Counted from the stretch's first letter, positions 32,100 through 41,922 are shown. The stretch: DNA of 64,000 bases from Staphylococcus sp. IVB6181 (GCF_025561445.1 NZ_CP095096.1:1529822-1593821); one strand, 5' to 3'. Program-made: numbers and translations. The notes: generated from the letters alone by a model not told the origin.

Positions 32100-33227
32100 A
32101 TGTATCAATTATTAGCCGTTTGTCCAATGGGCCTCGAAGCTGTCGTTGCCAAAGAAGTCAACGAACTCGGATATGAGACACAAGTAGAAAACGGAAGAAT
32201 TTTCTTTGAAGGCGATGAAACTGCCATCGCTAAAAGCAATTTGTGGCTCCGTACATCTGACAGAGTCCGTTTAGTAATGGGGCGTTTTAAAGCGACAACC
32301 TTCGAAGAACTATTCGAACAAACAAAGGCACTCCCTTGGGAAACAATCATTACAGAAGATGGGAATTTCCCTGTACAAGGCCGCAGTGTCAAATCCACAT
32401 TGCACAGTGTGCCTGATGTGCAGGCCATTGTAAAAAAAGCAATCGTCGAACGCTTGAAAGACGCATATGCGCATAAAGGCTGGTTAGAAGAAACCGGCAG
32501 CAAATATCCGCTTGAAGTAGCCATCCATAAAGATGAAGTGCTTTTAACTATCGACACTTCAGGATCAGGTTTGAATAAGCGCGGATACAGAATGGCGCAA
32601 GGTGAAGCACCGATTAAAGAAACTTTAGCAGCGGCGTTAATTCGTTTAGCGAACTGGAACGGCAGCACTCCATTGATTGATCCTTTCTGCGGTTCAGGAA
32701 CAATTGCGATAGAAGCATGCTTAATCGCTCAAAATATTGCGCCAGGCTTTAACCGTTCATTTGTATCAGAACAATGGGACATTATGCCGGATAACTTATA
32801 TGACCAATTGCGTGATGAAGCTGATCAGCAAGCAGACTATGACAAAGCTGTTGAAGTATATGCTTATGATATCGATTCAGATATGGTTGATATCGCAAAA
32901 CGCAATGCGGAAGAGGTAGGTTTAAGCGAAGTCATTCAATTTGGTGTCAAAGATGTTAATACATTAGATATCCATACTGAAGACCCTATTGCTTTAATCG
33001 GCAACCCGCCATACGGTGAACGTATCGGCGATAGAGAAGAAGTAGAGGAAATGTATCGTTATCTTGGTAAATTAATGCGTCAGCATCCGAATTTATCGGA
33101 ATACATTTTAACAAGCAACAAAGAATTCGAATACTTAACACAACAAAAAGCTACGAAACGCAGAAAGCTTTTTAATGGTTATATTGAATGTACGTATTAC
33201 CAATATTGGGCTAAGAAAAAGAAATAA
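32100..33227 (+). CDS. THUMP-domain 23S rRNA (guanine-N2) methyltransferase, RlmL/YpsC-like
   Basis: A SAM-dependent RNA methyltransferase of 375 aa. It has an N-terminal ferredoxin-like/THUMP region (to about residue 160), the SAM motif LIDPFCGSGTIAIEA near residue 196 and the catalytic NPPYGERIG near residue 302, typical of N2-methylguanine formation. The target base is inferred from the family. AAGGAAGG precedes the ATG. A 187-codon antisense open frame in the first half is a shadow. Confidence 0.88.
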   Translation: MYQLLAVCPMGLEAVVAKEVNELGYETQVENGRIFFEGDETAIAKSNLWLRTSDRVRLVMGRFKATTFEELFEQTKALPWETIITEDGNFPVQGRSVKSTLHSVPDVQAIVKKAIVERLKDAYAHKGWLEETGSKYPLEVAIHKDEVLLTIDTSGSGLNKRGYRMAQGEAPIKETLAAALIRLANWNGSTPLIDPFCGSGTIAIEACLIAQNIAPGFNRSFVSEQWDIMPDNLYDQLRDEADQQADYDKAVEVYAYDIDSDMVDIAKRNAEEVGLSEVIQFGVKDVNTLDIHTEDPIALIGNPPYGERIGDREEVEEMYRYLGKLMRQHPNLSEYILTSNKEFEYLTQQKATKRRKLFNGYIECTYYQYWAKKKK

Positions 33228-33250
33228 AAATTGAATAGGGGTGAATATCA

Positions 33251-34147
33251 TTGAACAATGAATTCAAACGCGGGATATTGTATTCCCTTATAGCGTATAT
33301 ACTTTGGGGAACATTACCTATTTATTGGTCGATGCTTGGTGATATCAGTCCTTTTGAGGTACTGGCTTATCGAATCGTGCTTTCCATGATATTCATGGTT
33401 GTCTTAATCGTTGCGATTGGTAAAAAAGATCAGTTTATCAGCAGCATCAAAGCATTAACAACAAAACAATTATGGGCACTCATTGCGGCAGGTTATATTA
33501 TTACACTGAACTGGGGTACCTTTATCTGGGCCGTAAATAACCACCATGTGCTGCAAACTAGTCTAGGTTATTATATCAATCCGCTTGTGAGTATTGTGCT
33601 CGCAATGATTTTCTTAAAAGAGAAGTTCAACAAAATGGAATGGGTTGCAATTTTGCTGGCGCTGATTGGTGTGATTTATATGACGGTTAAGATTGGAGAA
33701 TTCCCAATCGTTTCTATCATTCTTGCATTGTCATTCGGTTTTTACGGACTATTAAAGAAAATCGTACCTATCGATGCTTTAAGCAGTATTACATTTGAAT
33801 GTATCGTCACAACACCGGCAGCATTCGTATACATCGGATACTTATGGTTGACACACCAAACAACAATCGGCATCAACATGCCGACATTTTGGCTGTTATT
33901 CTCAGGGGCTATTACAGCCATTCCGTTAATTTCATTCTCAGCAGGGGCACGCAGAATTCCTTTATCACTCATGGGATTCATTCAATATGTAGGTCCGACA
34001 TTAATCTTTATTTTAGGTGTCTTTGTGTATAACGAACCATTTGATACTAATCAGTTCGTTACATTTATCTTTATTTGGGCAGGTATTATTGTATATAGCA
34101 TTTCTCGCTACATACAAATTAAACGTGCAAATAATCCAGGACTATAA
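33251..34147 (+). CDS. rarD: EamA-family transporter RarD
   Basis: A drug/metabolite-type permease of 298 aa with two EamA repeats and about ten membrane helices. The N-terminal GILYSLIAYILWGTLPIYW and the middle GYIITLNWGTFIWAVNNHHVLQTSLGYYINPL (here abbreviated by position, residues 76-108) are RarD hallmarks. The substrate is unknown; the historical chloramphenicol-sensitivity name does not establish it. The start is TTG, after AGGGGTG. Confidence 0.9.
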   Translation: MNNEFKRGILYSLIAYILWGTLPIYWSMLGDISPFEVLAYRIVLSMIFMVVLIVAIGKKDQFISSIKALTTKQLWALIAAGYIITLNWGTFIWAVNNHHVLQTSLGYYINPLVSIVLAMIFLKEKFNKMEWVAILLALIGVIYMTVKIGEFPIVSIILALSFGFYGLLKKIVPIDALSSITFECIVTTPAAFVYIGYLWLTHQTTIGINMPTFWLLFSGAITAIPLISFSAGARRIPLSLMGFIQYVGPTLIFILGVFVYNEPFDTNQFVTFIFIWAGIIVYSISRYIQIKRANNPGL

Positions 34148-34153
34148 TCAATT

Positions 34154-34198
34154 ATGCATCAAACTTGTTTAAGTATGAGTTTGATGCATCTTTTTTTA
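34154..34198 (+). terminator. rarD terminator
   Basis: A 12 bp stem (34154-34165 with 34178-34189) is followed by a run of eight T. Confidence 0.93.
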
Positions 34199-34285
34199 TA
34201 TCCTCTCATCAGTTTTAATCCTTTAGAGTAACCGCTATTTAGTATACAATTAAGTCAACGTTATTTATAAAGGGGTACATAGTCT

Positions 34286-37200
34286 ATGACGAGCAGCAAC
34301 CAATTAGATATTTTATATAAATTAAAAAAAGAAGTAGAAAAATCTAATCACCAAGATTTGGTTCATGTCATTAATCAAGTGATTAAAAAAGTCTACTTAG
34401 ATCAATATACATTAACTTTCGTCGGTCACTTCTCAGCAGGCAAATCGACACTGATCAATTTATTATTAGAACAAGAAATTTTGCCGAGTTCACCAGTGCC
34501 GACAACAAGTAATACCGCAATCGTAAGTGTTGCGGACAAAAATGAGATTATAGCTAATCTAGAAGGTCAAAAATATACACGATTAGATAATTATGAAGAA
34601 GTAAAAAAGTTAAACAGACAAAATGGGGATGTAGAGTCTGTTGAAATTCGTTTTGAGTCAGATAAGTTTAAAAAAGGATTTACTCTGCAAGATACACCTG
34701 GTGTGGATTCCAATGTTGCATTGCACCAAGCATCTACAGAACAATTTATGTTTACCAGCAACATTGTCTTTTATACTGTAGACTACAACCACGTTCAATC
34801 AGCAATGAATTTCCAATTCATGAAACGCTTGAACCATGCAGGTATTCCAGTTGTATTTGTGATAAACCAAATTGATAAACATAACGATGAAGAGTTATCA
34901 TTTGAAACATTTAAACAAAACATTGAAAATGCCGTTTCAGAATGGGATTTAGAATTACTGAAAACTTTCTATGTATCTAAATATGAACATCCAGAAAATC
35001 AAATTGATGCACTTTCTGATTTCTTAATCGAGCAAGATAACAATCGTGAATCTATGGAGGATTATATTGAGCGGATTACGCAATATATTACGGAAGACCA
35101 AAAGTCTTATATCCAATCAGAAATGCAAGATATTCTAGCAAACCTTGATATAGATGCGGAACAATTTGATCAAGTATATTTAAACTTCCAGCAAAACCAA
35201 TCTGTAAGTGAAGAGGCACAACTTTTAAATGACCCTGATAAACTTTATAATTATTTAGATTATCAGCGTAAAACTATTTTAGAAAATGCTTATTTAATGC
35301 CGCATGAAATGCGTGAAAAAATACGCCTCTACTTAGAAAGCCAAGTTAAAACATTCAAAGTGGGCGGATTATTTAATAAGAAAAAGAAAACTGAAGAGGC
35401 AAGGGAAGAGCGCCTTCAAAATGTGATGGATGCGCTGCAAGATATTGTCAATCAGCAGATACGCCAGCCGATGCGCGAAGACATGTCTTTCTTGACTCGT
35501 TTTATCAATCAAACAGACGTCAACCAAGCTATTTTGAATCAGCATTATCAAATACCTGCTGCTTTAGTGACTGATTTATACCAAGAGCAAATGAGCATCT
35601 CTAATGCTTATGTATTAAACTTCTGCGATGACGTTGTAAAAGCAATTCACCGATTCATCAAAAAAGAATCAGAACCTTTGTTAAAACGTGCAATTGAAAA
35701 CGCAGAAACGCAGCACATCGATGATGAAGAAGAAACTGATCAAAATGATTATGAAAAATATATCGAACTGCGTAAATTACGAGAATCGCTTGTGACAAGA
35801 AACTATCAGCACTATTACATTCACTTAGACGACTCTTTAGATAAACTGATTGACCGCACTGAAGTGACTTACAGCAAAGCTGAATTAGAACAGCCCGAAA
35901 AACAAACGCAAAAAGTTCATCAAACTTCAGAACTGACTTCTGATATCGATATTGCAACGATTAAACAAGGTATAGACATTATTGAACCTGTACCGTTGTT
36001 CAATCAAACCAAAGAAGAATTGAAATCAGCCATTGATCGTATGGATCAGCAGATTGTTAAAATCGGTGTCTTTGGTACTTTCAGTGCTGGTAAAAGCAGC
36101 TTGATTAATGCGCTGCTCGGCGACAATTATTTAGTAAGTTCGCCTAATCCGACAACTGCCGCAACGACTGAACTCTCTTATGGAGATTCCACTGCCATTA
36201 CTTTAAAACAAGCACCTCAGCTTTTAGCTGAATTAAATCAGCTTGTAGAATCGCAAAAGTTCCATTTTGACAGCTTAGATGATTTCAAAGCAACTGATAC
36301 CACTGCATTGAAAAATGCATTGAAGAAAGAACAGCTTGCATTTGTGAACGCAGTAAAAGGTCAGCTTGATTTATATCAAGATATGATTAAAGACGGATAT
36401 AAACATGCGATTGATCAAGATGAAGTGAAAAAATGGAGTGCACAAGATGAATATGCGGCCTTTGTAGAAACGGTACATCTGAACTTGCCTATAGATTGGC
36501 TGAAAAACAAAATCATTGTCGACTCTTTAGGATTATATTCCAACAACCAGCGCCACTCTAATGAGACTGAAAAGATTTTAACATCATCTGATTTGATTTT
36601 ATATGTAAGCTACTTTAACCATTCATTTACAGATAATGATAAAGCCTTTATCGAATACATGAAGGAAATGAACCAATTAAATGAAAATCAAACATTCAAG
36701 ATGATTATCAATGCGGTTGATTTAGCTGAATCAACAGAAGACTTAGAAGCTGTAGAAGACTATGTTGCGGATGCACTAAATCAAGTCAACATGCCTGCTA
36801 AGCTTTATTCTGTTTCTAGCCGCCGTGCTTTAAAAGAAGGCGATGAAGGGTTAAATCAACTTAAAGAAAGCTTAGATTATTTTGCGGAAGTCGAATCAAA
36901 AGTAGTACTTCAGCAGCAAATGAAAGCACAATTAGAACAAATCAGTGCATCCTTTACGCAAATGTCTGAAGACTATCAAAACAACAGAGCAGAAATGGAA
37001 GCCCGCCAGCAAGAAATTCGTAAAATCGAACAAAAAGGGGCGATTCCAAGTACAACGCTTAAAACAACGAAACAACATGTTTATAACGAAGTAGAAGACC
37101 AAGTCTACCACTTGAATGAACGTTTGAAAATTCAACTCTTCGATGAAGTACGTACAGTGTTTAATGCACAAATGACTAAAAACAAAGACTTCGATCAAGA

Positions 37201-37726
37201 AAAGCGCGATGCTGTACAAACTTATTTAGAACAAGTACATGGCAGATTATATATGGAACAAACATTGATCGCTGAACGGATTAAAAAGTTCTTCAATAAG
37301 CAGTTGGAAGATCAGTTTGCGCCAATCGTCAAACAGTTAAATCAATTGCATATTTTATTGCATCCGCATTTCAGTATCGAAATGGATAAAGATGCGATTA
37401 CTACAATGCACATTGATTTCACCAAAATGTATGACAATCTGCCTAAGAAGTTAACGAAAAAACGTTTATTGCAATTAAAATCACAAAAAGAATTGCAAGA
37501 ACAAATTACTTACGAGACTGTGGATTTATTACAAAGCAATATCAGCAGATTGCGCCAAGAGTTAGAACAGCAAGTGTCTGAAATGGGCAAAACTGCTGAT
37601 AAGCAATTGGATGAGATTTCAAACGAAATTCATCAACAAGCACAAACATTGCTTGAAGTTAAAATCGACAGCAGCTTGATTTCTCAAATCAATCAAGCGA
37701 ATGAACAGTTAAAACAAATTATTTAA
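34286..37726 (+). CDS. double dynamin-like GTPase (DynA type)
   Basis: A bacterial dynamin of 1146 aa in which two dynamin units are fused head to tail, as in B. subtilis DynA (YpbR). The first G1 is GHFSAGKST at residues 47-55 with DTPGVDS and NQID; the second is GTFSAGKSS near residue 596, with DSLGLYS in place of a standard G3. Between and after them are long helical stalk and coiled-coil regions. The known family role is membrane fusion/repair under stress or phage attack. AAGGGG lies upstream. The exonuclease gene follows after 19 bases. Confidence 0.93.
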   Translation: MTSSNQLDILYKLKKEVEKSNHQDLVHVINQVIKKVYLDQYTLTFVGHFSAGKSTLINLLLEQEILPSSPVPTTSNTAIVSVADKNEIIANLEGQKYTRLDNYEEVKKLNRQNGDVESVEIRFESDKFKKGFTLQDTPGVDSNVALHQASTEQFMFTSNIVFYTVDYNHVQSAMNFQFMKRLNHAGIPVVFVINQIDKHNDEELSFETFKQNIENAVSEWDLELLKTFYVSKYEHPENQIDALSDFLIEQDNNRESMEDYIERITQYITEDQKSYIQSEMQDILANLDIDAEQFDQVYLNFQQNQSVSEEAQLLNDPDKLYNYLDYQRKTILENAYLMPHEMREKIRLYLESQVKTFKVGGLFNKKKKTEEAREERLQNVMDALQDIVNQQIRQPMREDMSFLTRFINQTDVNQAILNQHYQIPAALVTDLYQEQMSISNAYVLNFCDDVVKAIHRFIKKESEPLLKRAIENAETQHIDDEEETDQNDYEKYIELRKLRESLVTRNYQHYYIHLDDSLDKLIDRTEVTYSKAELEQPEKQTQKVHQTSELTSDIDIATIKQGIDIIEPVPLFNQTKEELKSAIDRMDQQIVKIGVFGTFSAGKSSLINALLGDNYLVSSPNPTTAATTELSYGDSTAITLKQAPQLLAELNQLVESQKFHFDSLDDFKATDTTALKNALKKEQLAFVNAVKGQLDLYQDMIKDGYKHAIDQDEVKKWSAQDEYAAFVETVHLNLPIDWLKNKIIVDSLGLYSNNQRHSNETEKILTSSDLILYVSYFNHSFTDNDKAFIEYMKEMNQLNENQTFKMIINAVDLAESTEDLEAVEDYVADALNQVNMPAKLYSVSSRRALKEGDEGLNQLKESLDYFAEVESKVVLQQQMKAQLEQISASFTQMSEDYQNNRAEMEARQQEIRKIEQKGAIPSTTLKTTKQHVYNEVEDQVYHLNERLKIQLFDEVRTVFNAQMTKNKDFDQEKRDAVQTYLEQVHGRLYMEQTLIAERIKKFFNKQLEDQFAPIVKQLNQLHILLHPHFSIEMDKDAITTMHIDFTKMYDNLPKKLTKKRLLQLKSQKELQEQITYETVDLLQSNISRLRQELEQQVSEMGKTADKQLDEISNEIHQQAQTLLEVKIDSSLISQINQANEQLKQII

Positions 37727-37745
37727 TGCAGAAAGAGGAAGTAGT

Positions 37746-38633
37746 ATGACAAACAAAGTATTGCTCGTAGATGGAATGGCGTTATTATTCCGCCATTTCC
37801 ATGCTACAAGCATTCATCATCAATTTATGAGAGATTCTAACGGTGTGCCTACAAATGGTGTCCAAGGATTCGTGCGCCACATCTTCTCGGCAATCGACAC
37901 AATTAATCCTTCGCACATTGCAGTTTGCTGGGATATGGGACAGCATACTTTCAGAAATGAAATGTTTACAGAATATAAAAAACATCGTCCTGCACCGCCA
38001 GATGAATTGATACCGCAATTTGATCTTGTTAAAGATGTTTCAAATGCGTTGGGATTCTTAAACATTGGAGCGAAAAATTATGAAGCTGATGATGTCATCG
38101 GCACTTTAAGTCATGAATTGTCACACGACAATGAAATTTATATCGTGACAGGTGATAAAGATATCCTGCAATGTATTAATGCTAATGTTGAAGTATGGTT
38201 AACGAAAAAAGGCTTTAACATTTATAACCGATATGATTTGAAACGCTATCAAGAAGAATATCAATTAGATCCGCTTCAACTCATCGACATCAAAGCATTT
38301 ATGGGCGACAGCGCAGACGGCTATCCAGGGGTCAAAGGTATCGGAGAAAAGACTGCGCATAAATTGATTTTGAAATATCAATCTGTAGAAAATGTCATTG
38401 AACATATCAATGAACTGACGCCAGCACAGCAAAAGAAAATCGTGAGTCAATTAGATGATTTAAAACTTTCTAAACAACTTGCACAAATTCATACCAGTGT
38501 ACCGCTGGATGTTCCGTCACTCTTTAATCAAATGCATTATGACTTAGATTTTATCGATGTCTTTAATGTACTGGATGAACACGACTTAAGAGTATCTAAA
38601 AAATTTATCGAACGAGAGTTTATGCCATTTTAA
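37746..38633 (+). CDS. 5'-3' exonuclease (PolI N-domain/FEN type, YpcP-like)
   Basis: A stand-alone flap-type 5' nuclease of 295 aa homologous to the N-terminal domain of DNA polymerase I. Acidic metal sites are visible: LVDGMALLFR near residue 6, NYEADDVIGTL near 115, VTGDKDILQ near 138 and MGDSADGYPGVKGIGEKTA near 187, which is the helix-hairpin-helix/H3TH DNA-binding part. It likely processes RNA primers or flaps. RBS AAAGAGGAAG precedes the ATG. Confidence 0.93.
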   Translation: MTNKVLLVDGMALLFRHFHATSIHHQFMRDSNGVPTNGVQGFVRHIFSAIDTINPSHIAVCWDMGQHTFRNEMFTEYKKHRPAPPDELIPQFDLVKDVSNALGFLNIGAKNYEADDVIGTLSHELSHDNEIYIVTGDKDILQCINANVEVWLTKKGFNIYNRYDLKRYQEEYQLDPLQLIDIKAFMGDSADGYPGVKGIGEKTAHKLILKYQSVENVIEHINELTPAQQKKIVSQLDDLKLSKQLAQIHTSVPLDVPSLFNQMHYDLDFIDVFNVLDEHDLRVSKKFIEREFMPF

Positions 38634-38635
38634 AA

Positions 38636-38686
38636 AAAGACGGGAATGCACCGCGACTATTATAGTCAAAGTTCATTCCCGTCTTT
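38636..38686. terminator. bidirectional terminator
   Basis: AAAGACGGGAATG (38636-38648) pairs with CATTCCCGTCTTT (38674-38686), with T-rich DNA on both outer sides. It lies between two convergent genes. Confidence 0.88.
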
Positions 38687-38699
38687 CTTATTATATCTG

Positions 38700-39092
38700 C
38701 TATTTTAATTGTTGATATAAAGCTTGCTGCGCATGATGATTAGCTTCTTTATTTTGAGCTCTAGGAATCCAGTCTATCAGACATAAATCAAAATCTTTCA
38801 TCTTTTGAGCTGCTTTTACCAAATAACCTTTAAACTTCGCATTTTTCGCAAAGCCCTTATCTAAACTATCTGTAATTAATTTAGAGTCTGTTGAAATCAA
38901 TGCCGTCGAGACATTCATTTTCAAAGCACAGTCTAATGCATAATTAAACGCTTGCCATTCTGCTGAATGATTATCAGTAGGTGCGATATCATGCGTAAAG
39001 ATTTGACGTTCATTCTCTTCGATAATGACAACTGCAATAGATGCTGGTCCAGGATTACCTTTCACTGCCGCATCAAAATAAATTTTAGCCAT
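38700..39092 (-). CDS. RNase HI-like protein (YpdQ type)
   Basis: A 130 aa protein with the RNase H fold. It has IYFDAAVKGNPGPASIAVVI (first Asp near residue 6), HSAEWQAFNYAL with the Glu, and ISTDSKLITDSL with the second Asp. At the end the usual Asp of the fourth acidic position seems to be Asn (KEANHHAQQA), so cleavage activity is uncertain; B. subtilis YpdQ is also reported inactive. Three in-frame ATGs (39104, 39098, 39092) lie close together; 39092 is best spaced from AAGGA. Confidence 0.82.
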   Translation of the reverse strand: MAKIYFDAAVKGNPGPASIAVVIIEENERQIFTHDIAPTDNHSAEWQAFNYALDCALKMNVSTALISTDSKLITDSLDKGFAKNAKFKGYLVKAAQKMKDFDLCLIDWIPRAQNKEANHHAQQALYQQLK

Positions 39093-39137
39093 ACGCATTT
39101 CCATCCTTATCTCAATAATTTAAATGTATATAAATAC

Positions 39138-39845
39138 TTAGTAGCCTTCATCTTTTGATTGTATCTTACCTTTACGATACATGGATTTGGCCCAATAGCC
39201 AAATGGTACATTAAATAATGTCGCAAGCAGTTTCAAGAAATAAGTCGTAATAAAGATTTCAAATACTGCACCGCCAGGTAAAAGACCGATAAATGCGATA
39301 CTTACAAATAATGCTGTATCGATAATGGAACTTAAAATTGTACTGCCGTACGCTCTCAGTGCAAATGTGCGATCTGAATGGAATACTTTTTTAATCGCAT
39401 TGAAGATAAAGACATCAAAGTGCTGACCTATAATATATGCGATAATCGAACCTAAAGCGATTCTCGGCACAATATTAAAAATCGTACTCAAGGCTTTTTG
39501 CGCCATATCTTCAGGTGCCGGAACAAAGTGCAGCGACAACTGCATCAAGATAATCATAACCAGCGAAGATGAAAAGCCCATCCATACTGCACGCTTAGCT
39601 ACTTTGCGTCCGTAGATATCATTCAAAATATCCGTAGCAAGATAAATCGATGCGAACATCACATTACCTAATGTCGCAGAAATCGTGAAGATATCTACCG
39701 TTTTGATTACTTGAATATTTGCAATAACTGTCCCGATAGCGACCCAAGCAATCAAACCTTGTTTGCCGAACAGACGGTACATCGCAACCATTAAAGTGAA
39801 TTTTACTAAAAAGGCAATAACACCTAATATTTCATTGTAAAACAT
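39138..39845 (-). CDS. yhhQ: queuosine precursor transporter (YhhQ family)
   Basis: A membrane transporter of 235 aa of the DUF165/YhhQ family for import of preQ0/preQ1 or queuine. About six hydrophobic helices are visible, with the family signature ATDILNDIYGRKVAKRAVWMG near residue 70. The assignment is strongly backed by the preQ1-I riboswitch directly over its RBS. No queuosine synthesis genes occur in this window, which suits a salvage role. Confidence 0.92.
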   Translation of the reverse strand: MFYNEILGVIAFLVKFTLMVAMYRLFGKQGLIAWVAIGTVIANIQVIKTVDIFTISATLGNVMFASIYLATDILNDIYGRKVAKRAVWMGFSSSLVMIILMQLSLHFVPAPEDMAQKALSTIFNIVPRIALGSIIAYIIGQHFDVFIFNAIKKVFHSDRTFALRAYGSTILSSIIDTALFVSIAFIGLLPGGAVFEIFITTYFLKLLATLFNVPFGYWAKSMYRKGKIQSKDEGY

Positions 39846-39852
39846 GATTAAA

Positions 39853-39891
39853 CCTCCTAAATTTTGTTAAAGCGGGTGTTTAGAAACCGCA
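39853..39891 (-). promoter_or_regulatory. preQ1-I riboswitch
   Basis: On the minus strand, P1 is GCGG with CCGC, enclosing the loop GTTTCTAAACAC; an A-rich segment (TTTAACAAAA) follows, and then TTTAGGAGG. CTAAA in the loop can pair with TTTAG to make the H-type pseudoknot of class I aptamers. That second strand runs into the AGGAGG site, so preQ1 binding should block translation of the transporter. Confidence 0.9.
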
Positions 39892-40049
39892 ACTCAACTA
39901 ATATATTCTATATAATTTATCTCTTAAATGCAATGGCGATTGAATTACAATCGAAATCGGAGAGATGAACTCATACCGCTCGCATGATATAATGATGCTA
40001 AATTAATCGTCCTTAAAACCATTTAGGGTGGTATTAATTTGAAAAGGGA
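39892..40049 (+). promoter_or_regulatory. divergent upstream region, zinc-finger gene promoter
   Basis: TATAAT at 39988-39993 is a likely -10 for the rightward genes; no strong -35 is seen. A four-codon open frame (TTG at 40039 to TGA) overlaps the RBS region of the next gene. Confidence 0.4.
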
Positions 40050-40244
40050 GTGACGATTATTTTTTCAAAATCAGAAAAACGAGCGCTTGATTCAATTGAT
40101 GATTTGCTGAACACTTACTGCAAAAATTGCGATCTCAAACAATATAATCGTAAAACTAAGGGCAAAACATATGCCCATCATTTTTGTATCGGTGAATGTT
40201 CAGTAGGGAAACAAATCAAGCAGTTTGGTAATGAATTACAATAA
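40050..40244 (+). CDS. small zinc-finger protein
   Basis: A 64 aa protein with cysteine/histidine pairs CKNC near residue 24 and HHFCIGEC near residue 43, fitting the small zf-C2HCIx2C family of Firmicutes; function unknown. The start is unsure: GTG at 40050 directly abuts AAAAGGGA, while the only codons at a normal distance are ATT triplets at 40056/40059, so a rare start is possible. The gene ends 15 bases before cvfC. Confidence 0.75.
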   Translation: MTIIFSKSEKRALDSIDDLLNTYCKNCDLKQYNRKTKGKTYAHHFCIGECSVGKQIKQFGNELQ

Positions 40245-40259
40245 TTGGAGGTTATTTTG

Positions 40260-41375
40260 ATGGAAATCGTTCGTGTCGAACCCACACCAAGTCCGAATAC
40301 CATGAAGGTGGTACTTAGTAAACAAAGAGAGGACAATCAATCCTCCACATATACAAAAGTAAAAGAAGGGCAACCTGATTTTATCAATCGTTTATTAGAG
40401 GTAGAAGGTGTCAAATCCATTTTTTACGTGATTGATTTCCTGGCCATCGACAAACAGCCTAAAGCAGATTGGGAAACGGTATTGCCGAATATTACCGCTG
40501 CACTAGGCGATGAGGATACTGCATCGGCAGATGAACCAAAACCAGACGAACATTTCGGTGAAGTTAAAGCTGAGGTCTTAAAATTCAAAGGTATTCCTTA
40601 TCAAATCAAATTGACAACAACTGACGACGAACAGCGCAAACAATTGCCGGCAAACTTTGTAGATACCATGCTTGCTGCACAAAAAGACGATGACAACGTG
40701 GTCTTTATGCGCAAATGGGAAGACTTAGGCACACGTTACGGCGATGTGGCAGAAGTAATGGAAGCTGTCGAAGAAGAAATCATCGCAATGTACCCTCAAG
40801 ACAAATTGGACGCTATGAAACAAGAAGCACTGGAAACAGATATTGTAGTGCCTGAAACTAAATATCAGCACGTTACTGTGGATGAATTTAATCAAGCGGA
40901 AGATTGGAAAGCACAACTGAGAATGCTGAAATCCTTCCCAACACCGACAAAAGAAGACTATCCATTATTAGAAACAGCATTAGCGCACTCAAAAGTACCG
41001 ATACGACGAGAAGCAATCGTACTTGCAAGTATGGTAGAAGATGAATCTGTGTTACCTTATATGTATCAAGGTTTACAAGATAAAAATCCAGGTGTACGCC
41101 GAACTGCAGGCGATGGTTTAAGCGATTTAGGCTTTAAAGCTGCATTGCCGGAAATGGAAAAAGCTTTAGATGATCCTCAAAAAATTGTACGCTGGCGCGC
41201 AGCAATGTTTATGTTTGATGAAGGCGGAGAAGCACAGCTTCCTGCATTGAAAGCACACGAGGATGACGACGCTTATGAGGTAAAACTTCAAATTCAAATG
41301 GCGATTTCCAGAATTGAAAAAGGCGATGAAGCATTAGGCTCTGTTTGGAAACAAATCGCAAACCGCAATAAATAA
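40260..41375 (+). CDS. cvfC: conserved virulence factor C-like protein (Nfu-N + HEAT repeats)
   Basis: A 371 aa protein that begins [14 protein letters not shown], the N-terminal scaffold domain of Nfu-type iron-sulfur proteins, but lacks the C-terminal CxxC Nfu domain. Its C-terminal half is made of HEAT-like helical repeats ([37 protein letters not shown]). The S. aureus homolog affects virulence; the mechanism is unknown. The ATG at 40260 follows GGAGG. Confidence 0.88.
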   Translation: MEIVRVEPTPSPNTMKVVLSKQREDNQSSTYTKVKEGQPDFINRLLEVEGVKSIFYVIDFLAIDKQPKADWETVLPNITAALGDEDTASADEPKPDEHFGEVKAEVLKFKGIPYQIKLTTTDDEQRKQLPANFVDTMLAAQKDDDNVVFMRKWEDLGTRYGDVAEVMEAVEEEIIAMYPQDKLDAMKQEALETDIVVPETKYQHVTVDEFNQAEDWKAQLRMLKSFPTPTKEDYPLLETALAHSKVPIRREAIVLASMVEDESVLPYMYQGLQDKNPGVRRTAGDGLSDLGFKAALPEMEKALDDPQKIVRWRAAMFMFDEGGEAQLPALKAHEDDDAYEVKLQIQMAISRIEKGDEALGSVWKQIANRNK

Positions 41376-41451
41376 TCGATTCAGTTGAAATAGATTACAT
41401 TTCGGAATTTTTCATGTAAAATAAACTATAATTGATATAGGAGTGTATATT

Positions 41452-41886
41452 ATGAATCCATATGAAGCATATATGAAAGAACTCGCACAAGGTATGCGTA
41501 ATGAGTTAACACAAAATGATTTTGAAAGTTTAGAAACTGTAGAAGCAGTAGACAATTATATGAATAATGTCGGTGCAGATGAAACTACTTTTGTAGTGAT
41601 TAATTCGACTTGCGGTTGCGCAGCTGGTTTAGCGCGTCCTGCAGCTGTAGCAGTAGCAGAACAAAATGATAAGAAACCAGACCATAAAGTAACTGTTTTT
41701 GCTGGTCAAGATAAAGAAGCAACACAAGAAATGAGAGAATTTATACAACAAGTACCTTCAAGTCCGTCTTATGCTTTATTTAAAGGCACAGAATTAAAAC
41801 ACTTTATGCCGCGTGAATATATCGAAGGTCGCGACATCCAAGATATTTGTATGGATATTAAAGACATGTTCGATGAGAATTGTTAA
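41452..41886 (+). CDS. brxA: bacilliredoxin BrxA/YphP
   Basis: A thioredoxin-fold disulfide isomerase of 144 aa that removes bacillithiol from mixed disulfides on proteins. The active site is the CGC motif in [14 protein letters not shown] (near residue 53). GGAGTG is 8 bases before the ATG. YpdA and BshA, encoded near the start of the window, regenerate and make the same thiol. Confidence 0.94.
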   Translation: MNPYEAYMKELAQGMRNELTQNDFESLETVEAVDNYMNNVGADETTFVVINSTCGCAAGLARPAAVAVAEQNDKKPDHKVTVFAGQDKEATQEMREFIQQVPSSPSYALFKGTELKHFMPREYIEGRDIQDICMDIKDMFDENC

Positions 41887-41922
41887 TTATTAATTTCTAT
41901 TTGATTGATTAAATAGGAGGTA

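Noticed and set aside
32105-32668. 187-codon antisense open frame
   Set aside because: It lies inside the RlmL-like gene, whose protein has clear THUMP and methyltransferase motifs. The antisense product is low in recognisable motifs and Ser/Thr/Cys-rich, as expected of a shadow.
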